This document shows, piece after piece, positions 1 to 5,777 of a stretch of DNA of 9,984 nt. Both the position numbers and the translations under genes were made by a program. How positions within the stretch are numbered: position 1 is the stretch's first letter; every line of letters begins with the position of its first letter. A model generated the notes under the pieces. That model saw nothing but the letters and a program-made list of their open reading frames with translations, made no database searches and was not told where the DNA came from. Source of the DNA: Candidatus Hodarchaeota archaeon (GTDB lineage Archaea > Asgardarchaeota > Heimdallarchaeia > Hodarchaeales > Hodarchaeaceae); assembly GCA_016840305.1 (NCBI GenBank), contig JAEOSP010000722.1:1-9984 (forward strand), in the 5' to 3' direction.

Positions 1-165
1 TGCAATTTCTGGGCCTATTTCAAAGCACCCCTAAATTTCTTAAAATCGACTAGTCGGAGGTGTCGGGTAGATTTTGTCTACACTGCAAACGATTTTTGTG
101 AATTCCTTCTCACATCGTGGCATCGGGCGATGTTTAGGGAACAGGATGTGTTTTCGAGGAGGTGA
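1..165 (+). CDS. Possible 3' end of a coding region entering from the left edge
   Basis: One plus-strand frame is open from base 1 through 162 and closes at TGA 163-165. Its last residues read WHRAMFREQDVFSRR. This stretch is about 44% G+C, against roughly 33% in the bases that follow, which fits a coding end or a piece of different origin. I do not recognise the product. There is competition: a minus-strand frame is also open over 43-246, and a second plus frame is open from 138 to a TAA at 324-326. A GTG at 162 overlaps the TGA, but its purine-rich site (GAGGAG, 156-161) sits directly against it, too close for a normal start. The call rests only on openness and composition. Confidence 0.25.
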   Translation, partial: CNFWAYFKAPLNFLKSTSRRCRVDFVYTANDFCEFLLTSWHRAMFREQDVFSRR

Positions 166-246
166 TACGAAGTACTGTCTCGTTTGACGACGAATTTTTA
201 ATTGAGTGTAATTTGTCGTATAACCAACGTTTCTTAAGAACTCTTC

Positions 247-494
247 TTAAGAAAAGGATACATTTATCCCATCAATACGAGATCTTCTCTTTGAAGAAGC
301 TGTTAATCTTTCTTCACTATGAATAATTATCGGGATGAATGGTTTTAAATAAAAATATTCTTCGTATCCTTCATATTCTAGCCTTGCAAATAGTGGAATT
401 CCTTACTCAAACCCATATTTTCTCTCATTAAATCATCATGTGTAAGGTTTATTATAGCACAGTCGAAAATGTAGTTAAATTCGAAAATTGACAT
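247..494 (-). pseudogene. Broken coding-like stretch, unknown product
   Basis: On the minus strand an ATG at 494-492 opens MSIFEFNYIFDCAIINLTHD and continues through DDLMRENMGLSKE to a TAG about 38 codons in. Just before that stop, around 400-405, another minus frame becomes open and reads GIPLFARLEYEGYEEYFYLK onward for 51 codons to TAA 249-247, with a mixed, charged, protein-like composition. Joined by one frame change the two halves would give roughly 80 residues. The same second frame stays open again after the TAA, down to base 43. I recognise no family. A decayed gene or a sequencing frameshift are both possible. It could also be chance, since no similarity search was possible. Confidence 0.3.
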
Positions 495-551
495 TCTTTA
501 CTTGTAATTATAAAACAACACCTAAAATTGGGATTGTGTGATGCTTACGTA

Positions 552-977
552 TTAGAAAGACACTAGCTGCCGAATCCCGAAAAGATCAGTATTTTTAATA
601 TCTATATAAAGAAAAGAGGGAAGCTGGAGCTAGTTCCTTTTTCTAGCTGAGGAAATATCCGTTATTTTACTATTAAGATGAATAAACGCTGTCATAAGGA
701 CTAAACCAATAGCCAAGCTTGCTGCAGTAGAAATGTAGTGGTTTTGCTAATGATAGGAGTTGTAATAGTTAACATCTCTAGCATATACAACTTCGAAACC
801 TGACCTATCATCTGGTATGGTTCCAAGAATTGAAATTTTAATCTCTGTGGAGTTTTTGTTCAATTTGATTTTTATATGAAATATTCCGTTGTTTCTAAAC
901 ATCTATTCTTTTACACTATCTATCAAAGAAAAACTTTTGAGCGAGTACTCTCCAATACAAAGCTTTATAAAATAATA
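552..977 (-). pseudogene. Minus-strand frame interrupted only by three TAG codons, unknown product
   Basis: Between TAA 980-978 and TAA 554-552 one minus-strand frame runs 141 codons with no TAA or TGA, but with TAG at 905-903, 749-747 and 632-630. The pieces read like protein. One is a 51-residue piece from ATG 902 containing ILGTIPDDRSGFEVVYARDV. The next is a hydrophobic, membrane-like segment (TAASLAIGLVLMTAFIHL) followed by SSARKRN. The last ends FLYIDIKNTDLFGIRQLVSF. There is no ATG ahead of the first TAG, so any intact protein would start at ATG 902 or at a rare start such as TTG 926. No family recognised. The simplest reading is a decayed membrane-anchored protein gene. The 51-codon ORF at 747-902 could be a real small gene. 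Read-through or recoding of TAG is a more adventurous option. Confidence 0.3.
964..971 (+). promoter_or_regulatory. TATA box for the membrane protein gene
   Basis: TTTATAAA lies about 33-40 bases upstream of the ATG at 1004, the usual archaeal spacing for a start point close to the gene. It fits a transcript with a very short leader that still includes the GGTGAG ribosome site at 994-999. Confidence 0.5.
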
Positions 978-1003
978 TTATTTACATTATCGTGGTGAGA
1001 ATC

Positions 1004-1669
1004 ATGTCCAAAAACACAGATAATATTAATTTCACAGAAATTTCGCAAAGAATTCATCAAACTGATTTTATTGATGGTTTTGCGTTCATTTTCATTGGAC
1101 TTGTATTGATAATTTCTGCAGGCATTGTTAATTTTAATTTTACATTAGGTCCATTGATTTTGGTGGTTGTTGTAGAAATTTTTCGACCATCTGTATCAGA
1201 TGGATTACGTAAACGGTTTACTTATCCAAGAATAGGTTTTTACAAGATTAAACCTGAAAACACGGGACGAGCATTCCTTAGAGTAATAATATTCCTTTTT
1301 TCAACTATAATGATCTCGATTATGATCATCCTAGTCTTGGAAGGAGGAAATTTTACAAACCTTTATGGTAATATATGGAAATATTGCCCAATAATTCTAG
1401 GTTTAATTTTGTTTGGTCCCAGTATGGACGTTGTTAATCGGACTGGTCAATCTCGATATTATGGAATCGGAATATTTTCGACTCTATTCGGAATTTTCAT
1501 CTTTTTAATGAATTTTTCGCGATCAAAAGCAGGATTTGCTGTTTATTTAACAGTTTTGGGTGTTTTGTTTATTATACTCGGATTTATCACATTTATTCGA
1601 TTTATACAAACATATCCTCTTAATTCAGAGAATGAAAAAAATACTGATATGGATTCTAAAAATGAATAA
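1004..1669 (+). CDS. Multi-pass membrane protein with RKRFTYPRIGF motif
   Basis: A 221-residue integral membrane protein of unknown function. About six hydrophobic segments can be seen, near residues 23-41, 45-60, 93-112, 128-140, 153-171 and 180-203. Between the second and third lies a basic cytoplasmic-looking loop with the motif RKRFTYPRIGF (about residues 68-78). From memory, this type of motif recurs in small uncharacterised membrane proteins of archaea and bacteria, often beside winged-helix regulators. The ATG at 1004 is chosen because GGTGAG (994-999) sits just upstream; GTG 992 and 995 in the same frame would fall inside or before that site. The gene overlaps the next (regulator) gene by 8 bases, so the two are probably translated together. 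Role is inferred only as a partner of that regulator, perhaps in sensing or membrane homeostasis. Confidence 0.8.
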   Translation: MSKNTDNINFTEISQRIHQTDFIDGFAFIFIGLVLIISAGIVNFNFTLGPLILVVVVEIFRPSVSDGLRKRFTYPRIGFYKIKPENTGRAFLRVIIFLFSTIMISIMIILVLEGGNFTNLYGNIWKYCPIILGLILFGPSMDVVNRTGQSRYYGIGIFSTLFGIFIFLMNFSRSKAGFAVYLTVLGVLFIILGFITFIRFIQTYPLNSENEKNTDMDSKNE

Positions 1670-2012
1670 TTCAAAACAAGTAGAAGAGGTTTCTACTCCA
1701 ATAGATATCGACAAAATTGATGATATTGACAAATATATTCATGAACCATCCCGATTAAAGATCCTGGCTCATTTATACAGCTTAGAGCTTACCGATTACA
1801 CCTACTTAAAGAATTTAACTAATTTTTCATGGGGAAAACTATCCACTCATTTGGATAAGCTTGAGGAGATTGGTTATATCAAACTTGAAAAGAAGTTCAT
1901 CCAACGTACTAAACATGGAAGAAAGGTTTCAAAAACCTTCATCAATTTAACAAAAAAAGGAAAAACAGCTTTTGAGAACTATAGAAGATCTATGAAACAA
2001 ATTTTGAGCTAA
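1662..2012 (+). CDS. Winged helix-turn-helix transcriptional regulator
   Basis: A 116-residue DNA-binding protein. After an acidic, probably flexible N-terminus (residues 1-24, rich in I/D), a winged-helix domain runs from about 25 to 100. It holds helix 1 IHEPSRLKILAHL, then DYTYLKNLTNFSWGKLSTHLDKLEEIGY with the recognition helix near 56-70, a beta wing with KKF and basic residues (about 73-95), and a final helix LTKKGKTAFENYRRSM. This is the HTH_34/MarR-ArsR-like archaeal type. No ligand or metal motif is evident. ATG 1662 overlaps the end of the membrane protein gene and has a weak GGAT (1651-1654) upstream. An in-frame ATG at 1632 would add ten hydrophobic residues and is less likely. It may regulate its own operon or the membrane partner. 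The target is unknown. Confidence 0.85.
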   Translation: MNNSKQVEEVSTPIDIDKIDDIDKYIHEPSRLKILAHLYSLELTDYTYLKNLTNFSWGKLSTHLDKLEEIGYIKLEKKFIQRTKHGRKVSKTFINLTKKGKTAFENYRRSMKQILS

Positions 2013-2036
2013 AAAAAGACTTTAGCATAGGAAGCC

Positions 2037-2363
2037 ATGAAATCTACGTTCTCTCCTCTTAATCTTGTAGTAACCATACTCAATGAAACAACCAGATTCA
2101 ATCATCAATTAAATAGGAAATACTTCCTTTTAGAAAACATAAGGCTGATATTCTTTAACAGGATTATTTGATGAATCAATTTTGATCTTCCCTTATATGC
2201 TTCTATTTCAATAATTAAGAGAAAAATACATGAATATTGTAAGCAGATAAAAATTCCGAATAAATTAATTAAAACTGTTACATTAGATTTCTCAACAAAT
2301 CTGGATAATCCTCATATTGAAGTAAATGAGAGAGGTTTATTTTTTTTTTATTCTTATATATAG
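2037..2363 (+). pseudogene. Coding-like frame broken by TGATGA, unknown product
   Basis: From ATG 2037 (AGGA at 2029-2032 nearby) a frame reads MKSTFSPLNLVVTILNETTR and on for 44 codons to two consecutive TGA codons at 2169-2174. The same frame then stays open for another 62 codons, including YASISIIKRKIHEYCKQI and TLDFSTNLDNPHIEVNERG, to TAG 2361-2363. The amino-acid composition is protein-like on both sides of the double stop. Another plus frame is open across the stop region (LTGLFDESILIFPYML), so indels are possible too. No family recognised. This accounts for most of the 480-base gap between the regulator gene and the antitoxin gene. Most likely a decayed gene; the first 44 codons could be a small gene by themselves. 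Confidence 0.3.
2340..2349 (+). terminator. T-tract of ten bases
   Basis: Ten consecutive T lie between the broken frame and the antitoxin promoter. T-runs alone can end transcription in archaea, so this may insulate the toxin-antitoxin pair from upstream transcription. There is no hairpin before it. Confidence 0.25.
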
Positions 2364-2411
2364 CAGATGTGCAATAACCAACGAACAGTTAATTTTTGAA
2401 AATCGGAATTT

Positions 2412-2427
2412 AGTATACAAGTATACT
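2412..2427 (+). promoter_or_regulatory. Tandem GTATAC boxes, probable antitoxin operator
   Basis: AGTATACA followed directly by AGTATACT gives two palindromic GTATAC cores exactly 8 bases apart (2413-2418 and 2421-2426). They abut the A/T-rich TATA candidate at 2427-2434. Ribbon-helix-helix antitoxins usually bind such spaced repeats and repress their own promoter, so this is the expected place for an autoregulatory operator. Confidence 0.5.
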
Positions 2428-2434
2428 TATATAT
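2427..2434 (+). promoter_or_regulatory. Probable TATA box of the antitoxin-toxin operon
   Basis: TTATATAT immediately follows the GTATAC boxes. A start about 25 bases downstream would leave a leader of roughly 55 bases before ATG 2514. An alternative A/T box near 2468-2478 would give a shorter leader. Confidence 0.35.
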
Positions 2435-2513
2435 TTGTAGAATTTGCAATGTAAACAAAATAAATGATTAAAATATTTGAAATTACGTAAAATTGTTTGT
2501 TAAGGTGGGAAAA

Positions 2514-2777
2514 ATGACCACAGTTCGTTTAAGTAAAGATGATGAGGATCTTTTAGAGAGATTAAGAGCACGTTACATTTTAATGGGAAAAAAATATACT
2601 AAAAAAGAGATTTTAGGTATTTTAATTAGAGAAGAAGCTAAAAAATTCGAAGATGAGGTGGTAAATCATCATCTTCCAAAACTCGAAGAGGATTATGCAT
2701 GGAAATTCTTGTATAAACCTATAAAATGGGGAATTAAAGACACTTCTACGACCGTGGATGCACATCTTTATCATTGA
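2514..2777 (+). CDS. Ribbon-helix-helix antitoxin (VapB-like)
   Basis: An 87-residue protein whose first ~45 residues fit a ribbon-helix-helix DNA-binding fold: a beta strand TTVRLS (2-7), a helix DDEDLLERLRARYIL, a turn MGKKYT, and a second helix KKEILGILIREEAKK. The remaining ~40 residues, ending TTVDAHLYH, would be the part that wraps and blocks the toxin. ATG 2514 is preferred over TTG 2493 because GGTGG (2504-2508) sits at proper distance upstream. It lies 9 bases before the PIN-domain gene, the classic antitoxin-first order. Expected role: neutralise the PIN nuclease and repress the operon at the GTATAC boxes. The family assignment is from pattern; the specific antitoxin subfamily is not clear. 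Confidence 0.75.
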   Translation: MTTVRLSKDDEDLLERLRARYILMGKKYTKKEILGILIREEAKKFEDEVVNHHLPKLEEDYAWKFLYKPIKWGIKDTSTTVDAHLYH

Positions 2778-2786
2778 GGGGTTATT

Positions 2787-3197
2787 GTGGTTGTTTTTTT
2801 AGATACTGGTTTCATTCTTGCTATACGTAATTCTGATGATAATAATCATGTTAAAGCAACGAAGATCATGAAAGAATGTCTTTCAGGAAAATTTGGTAGA
2901 ATTATTATTTCAAATTTTGTTTTTGATGAAACAGTCACGTTGACATTAGTAAGAACTCACAATAAAAATCTTGTAAAGAATATTGGGAATTATATTTTTA
3001 ATTCACCTAGAATTAATTTGTTACATTTAAGTGAAACAGAATTTCTAGCTACTTGGGAATTATTTCTCAAATACTTTGAAAAAGGACTTTCTTTCACTGA
3101 TTGTTCCATCTTAGTCATGGCGAAGCTTTTCGAGAGTAATATATACATTGCAACATTTGATAGTCACTTTAAGGGACTCCTTCCCGTCATTGAATAA
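2787..3197 (+). CDS. PIN-domain ribonuclease toxin (VapC-like)
   Basis: A 136-residue PIN-domain protein, full length for a VapC toxin. The four acidic residues expected for Mg2+-dependent RNA cleavage are present: D6 in VFLDTGFILA, E48 in FDETVTL, D105 in SFTDCSIL, and D125 in ATFDSHF. The active site therefore looks intact. The start is GTG 2787, with GAGGGG (2776-2781) five bases upstream and overlapping the antitoxin stop codon, so the two genes are probably translationally coupled. VapC toxins usually cleave tRNA or rRNA. The target of this one cannot be read from sequence. Some archaeal PIN proteins of this kind (with the Sx-F-T-D-C motif) act in general RNA metabolism, but the partner upstream favours a toxin-antitoxin module. 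Confidence 0.88.
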   Translation: MVVFLDTGFILAIRNSDDNNHVKATKIMKECLSGKFGRIIISNFVFDETVTLTLVRTHNKNLVKNIGNYIFNSPRINLLHLSETEFLATWELFLKYFEKGLSFTDCSILVMAKLFESNIYIATFDSHFKGLLPVIE

Positions 3198-3286
3198 TTC
3201 CTTTATAATACACCTTGACCTGATGGGTGTTTTATTCATCATTCCCAGCTTAGGAAAATCTGGTTATAATTGTCTAATACCCAATA

Positions 3287-3303
3287 AATGTTCTGAAAAC
3301 ATT
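3287..3303. repeat. Inverted repeat between convergent genes
   Basis: AATGTT and AACATT are perfect 6-base arms around a 5-base loop, just past the stop of the acetyltransferase gene on its downstream side. It could serve as a transcript end for the minus-strand gene, but no clear T-run follows on that strand. Confidence 0.25.
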
Positions 3304-3305
3304 AT

Positions 3306-4241
3306 TTATAGAATTTTGGCCCACATATTCATGGGTACTTTTATACTAAACCCTGTAGCTTCATAGATAAGATTGTTTTCGTCATGAATGTCACTCTCAA
3401 CCACACATACCATATTAGGTTGGTATTTGGTCAAACGTTCTAAGCCTTCGCAAACAAGAGCGGTTTTCAAATGTAAGTGTGAGTACTTCGGATGAACACC
3501 TAAGAGTTCTAGCTCAGCTATCTTTGTACGAGGATCAAAACGAAAAGTACAGAATGCAGCAAACTCCCCATCAGCTGTAACCACAACTAGATTAAGATCT
3601 GGATGGTAAAATTCTGCTTCACTCATAAAGGTTAATTTCTCAATGGACATGTTTTCTCCGCAATGGGGGAGAACAGAGCCTACTACATCGATATAGGCTG
3701 AATAATCGATGTTTCCTTCAATGTTTCGTATGGTGAATCCTTGAGGAAGTATATAACTTGGTATAGGATTCTCCTTTGGACGAATATAATTGAACTCATG
3801 AAGACCCAAATCCTCATAATTTAATTCCTCTAAAGTCGTTTTACGGACAGGATCTGTAGTCACAGTATAATGAATAAGGCGTAATTCTCCCTTCAAACCA
3901 GGATTTTTATCTTGTTCAATTTTTTCTACTGCTAAAAAAAGATCAAGTTCAAAATGCTTGTATTGGGGATGGATTTCGATGTGATAATTTCGGGCTGGCC
4001 CTCGGTGACATAAAGCTATGATTTTGGAATTGGAATCGGCCCTTTTTTCTTTTAATTTCCATATCGTGATGTCCTCGTCATTTTTTTTTGTATAAGACGT
4101 CCCACAAGGTCCATATTTATGATTTTCAATTTTTGTTGGAATGAGATAGTGAAGAACACTGGATTCTCGATAAGCGTCTAATAGAAAGTCACGAACCTCA
4201 TTTAAATTATTGTCAAAACTAAATATACACCGTGATAGCAT
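3306..4241 (-). CDS. GNAT-type N-acetyltransferase, probable tandem fold
   Basis: A 311-residue soluble protein. The C-terminal half (from about residue 165) follows the GNAT order: N-terminal strand and helix (FTIRNIEG), central strands LVVVTADGEFAAFCTFRFD, then strand ELELLGVHPKY leading to the acetyl-CoA loop and helix (249-270), and the late IYEATGF motif (292-298). The N-terminal half may be a second, diverged GNAT unit, as in MshD-like proteins; this is an inference. The pyrophosphate loop is unusual: where the family has R/QxxGxG/A after VHPxY, this protein has YSHLHLKTAL, lacking both glycines. The ATG at 4241 has no ribosome site but a TATA box at the right distance, suiting a short-leader mRNA. 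It is divergent from the transporter operon. The substrate is unknown. Confidence 0.75.
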   Translation of the reverse strand: MLSRCIFSFDNNLNEVRDFLLDAYRESSVLHYLIPTKIENHKYGPCGTSYTKKNDEDITIWKLKEKRADSNSKIIALCHRGPARNYHIEIHPQYKHFELDLFLAVEKIEQDKNPGLKGELRLIHYTVTTDPVRKTTLEELNYEDLGLHEFNYIRPKENPIPSYILPQGFTIRNIEGNIDYSAYIDVVGSVLPHCGENMSIEKLTFMSEAEFYHPDLNLVVVTADGEFAAFCTFRFDPRTKIAELELLGVHPKYSHLHLKTALVCEGLERLTKYQPNMVCVVESDIHDENNLIYEATGFSIKVPMNMWAKIL

Positions 4242-4270
4242 TTTTTTAAACCGTTAATTGTTCTTGAGGT

Positions 4271-4289
4271 AATCATTTTAATAATGATT
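4271..4289. promoter_or_regulatory. Inverted repeat overlapping the acetyltransferase promoter
   Basis: AATCATT and AATGATT are perfect 7-base arms around TTAAT. On the minus strand the repeat contains TATTAAAA (4283-4276), about 35-42 bases ahead of ATG 4241, a reasonable TATA box. A protein binding the repeat would cover the promoter of the acetyltransferase gene. Confidence 0.4.
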
Positions 4290-4330
4290 TATGAGGCAAT
4301 TGAAATTCCAGGTTCTTTCCGTATTTTCTT

Positions 4331-4350
4331 TCATAATTGGAAAATTATGA
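4331..4350. promoter_or_regulatory. Perfect 8-base inverted repeat in the divergent intergenic region
   Basis: TCATAATT and AATTATGA flank GGAA, giving a perfect dyad of 20 bases. It lies between the two divergent promoters, about 108 bases upstream of the transporter TATA box, and could be a binding site for a dimeric regulator acting on either side. Confidence 0.35.
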
Positions 4351-4457
4351 CAATAACCAAAAAGTTGAATTGCAGGTAATTAAAAACTTGAAATTGTCAG
4401 TAATGCACTACTCAAAAGCCTTTGTTAAAGATAACTATAATGTATTCTTGAGAAAAA

Positions 4458-4465
4458 TTTAAATA
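4458..4465 (+). promoter_or_regulatory. TATA box of the transporter operon
   Basis: TTTAAATA is preceded by the purine-rich GAGAAAAA, a good BRE-TATA combination. A start about 25 bases downstream falls within ~10-15 bases of ATG 4501, which has no ribosome site, so the binding-protein mRNA should have a very short leader or none. Confidence 0.65.
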
Positions 4466-4500
4466 AAAAGGAATGGATATTATTTGTCGGTTGAACCCTT

Positions 4501-5670
4501 ATGTCAAATATTAAATATGGTAGAATTTTTATTATTGTACTCGCATTGATGGGTATCACCCTTCTTTCAGGATGCACTACTACTGGTAGTGACAAACTAA
4601 AAGCTGGCTTCATTTATGTAGGCCCAATAGGGGACTACGGTTGGTCAAATGCTCATGATGTTGGACGAGTACTAATTGATGAAAAATATGACTGGTTAGA
4701 AACAGTCTATGTAGAAAGTATAGCAGAAGATGCCGCAGCAGTAGTCGCAGCTGTTGATACGATGGTAGAAGTTGAAAAATGTGATGTTATCTTTACAACG
4801 TCCTTTGGTTTCATGGATGGAACCGCACAGGCTGCAGAGAAATATCCAGATGTTTTATTCTTCCATTGCAGTGGATACACTCGAGATGATAACTTAGGTA
4901 CTTACTTTGCTGATTTTTACCAGTTGTACTATCTTAATGGACTTATGGCTGGTGCTCTTAGTCAAAGTGGAGAAATGGGTTATGTTGGCGCTTTTCCCAT
5001 TCCAGAAGTTATCCGCCATATTAATGCATTCACCTTAGGTGTAAGAGAAGCCAATGCAACAGCAACCGTTGATGTTCGATGGATTTTCAGCTGGTATGAT
5101 CCAGCTAAAGCAACAAGTGCTGCTGATGCTTTAGTATCCGATGGTATTGATATGCTTGCTTTCACAGAAGATTCCCCAGCAGTAATACAAGCCGCAGAGA
5201 AATATGATGATGTTTATGCCTTTAGTCATTACTCTCCAATGCAGTATTACGGAAATGATTCAGTAATTTCAGGTCAACTTGCGCACTGGGACATTCTCTA
5301 TGATGATATCTTGTCCAAAGTAAATGATGGGACATACAACAGCACTAATCTTTCGAATGTTGATTACCTCTGGTTCATTAAAGAAAAAGCTGTGGAATTA
5401 GGTGGACTTTTTGGTGTTCCTATCAATGAAATATTCGTTGACGATTTAAAAGCTGTCGATATCGGTGCCAAATCTGCATATGACCATGTAATGGACAGAC
5501 TTAGTCAAATGAATGGCACGACAGTTACTTTTGATCCTTTCACAGGGCCAATTAACGCTCAGAATGGAACAGAAGTATGGGCTGATGGTGTACAGGCTAC
5601 AATTCCTGAATTATTTTCTACTATGAATTGGTTTGTCGAAGGAGTAATTGGAAATCCAAATCCATCATAA
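4501..5670 (+). CDS. BMP-family ABC transporter substrate-binding lipoprotein
   Basis: A 389-residue periplasmic-type binding protein anchored outside the membrane. A basic start, a hydrophobic stretch and a lipobox LLSGC with C25 make a lipoprotein signal, followed by a Thr/Ser-rich linker. The BMP (PnrA-like) fold is marked by VGPIGDYGWSNAHD (40-53), FTTSFGFMD (98-106), an AFPIPEVI segment and the late DPFTGPI (345-351). These motifs match the branch of the family that includes, as I recall, a Brucella protein crystallised with adenine, and differ from the usual PnrA pattern. A purine base or nucleoside is therefore the likely ligand. It heads the operon; the downstream ATPase and permeases complete the importer. 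A hairpin and T-run directly after the stop suggest it is made in excess of them. Confidence 0.92.
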   Translation: MSNIKYGRIFIIVLALMGITLLSGCTTTGSDKLKAGFIYVGPIGDYGWSNAHDVGRVLIDEKYDWLETVYVESIAEDAAAVVAAVDTMVEVEKCDVIFTTSFGFMDGTAQAAEKYPDVLFFHCSGYTRDDNLGTYFADFYQLYYLNGLMAGALSQSGEMGYVGAFPIPEVIRHINAFTLGVREANATATVDVRWIFSWYDPAKATSAADALVSDGIDMLAFTEDSPAVIQAAEKYDDVYAFSHYSPMQYYGNDSVISGQLAHWDILYDDILSKVNDGTYNSTNLSNVDYLWFIKEKAVELGGLFGVPINEIFVDDLKAVDIGAKSAYDHVMDRLSQMNGTTVTFDPFTGPINAQNGTEVWADGVQATIPELFSTMNWFVEGVIGNPNPS

Positions 5671-5708
5671 GAACTTTTTATAAAGTTCTTCCCCAATTTT
5701 TTTTTTTT
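5669..5708 (+). terminator. Intra-operon hairpin and T-run
   Basis: AAGAACTTT and AAAGTTCTT form a perfect 9-base stem with a TTAT loop (5669-5690), starting in the stop codon of the binding-protein gene. After CCCCAA come twelve T (5697-5708). It lies before the ATPase gene and would end a share of transcripts, or act as a stabilising 3' end for the binding-protein mRNA. Confidence 0.6.
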
Positions 5709-5764
5709 GATTTTTACAATTTAGATATAGAGCCAACTCTTTACACTCAACACCAAACAAAAAC

Positions 5765-5770
5765 CGAGGA
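5765..5770 (+). promoter_or_regulatory. Ribosome binding site that fixes the ATPase start
   Basis: GAGGAG lies 7 bases ahead of ATG 5778. It shows that the frame's longer upstream extension, which runs back into the binding-protein gene and through the hairpin and T-run, is not used. Confidence 0.7.
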
Positions 5771-5777
5771 GCCAACA

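Noticed and set aside
231..253. Two copies of the palindrome TTCTTAAGAA 13 bases apart, possible operator
   Set aside because: No promoter or intact gene lies next to them, and they fall within frames that look like decayed coding sequence, where short A/T palindromes are common.
162..326. ORF from GTG 162 to TAA 324-326, overlapping the preceding stop (GTGA)
   Set aside because: The purine-rich site touches the GTG with no spacer, no other start is available, and minus-strand frames are open over the same bases. The coding strand cannot be decided.
603..648. TATATAAA (603-610) followed by AGCTAG/CTAGCT arms (628-633, 643-648), possible promoter and small RNA
   Set aside because: The stem is only six bases with a 9-base loop, there is no clear end signal, and the area also lies in the broken minus-strand frame.
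220..2382. ATAACCAACG present at both 220-229 and 2373-2382
   Set aside because: A ten-base match in separate intergenic stretches with no shared context is most likely chance.
3148..3366. Plus-strand ORF of 72 codons
   Set aside because: It overlaps the PIN gene and the end of the acetyltransferase gene in other frames, and has no start signal. A shadow frame.
5628..5777. N-terminal extension of the ATPase frame back to 5628
   Set aside because: It overlaps the binding-protein gene and would translate the hairpin and T-run. ATG 5778 has a clear ribosome site and aligns with the family's N-terminus.
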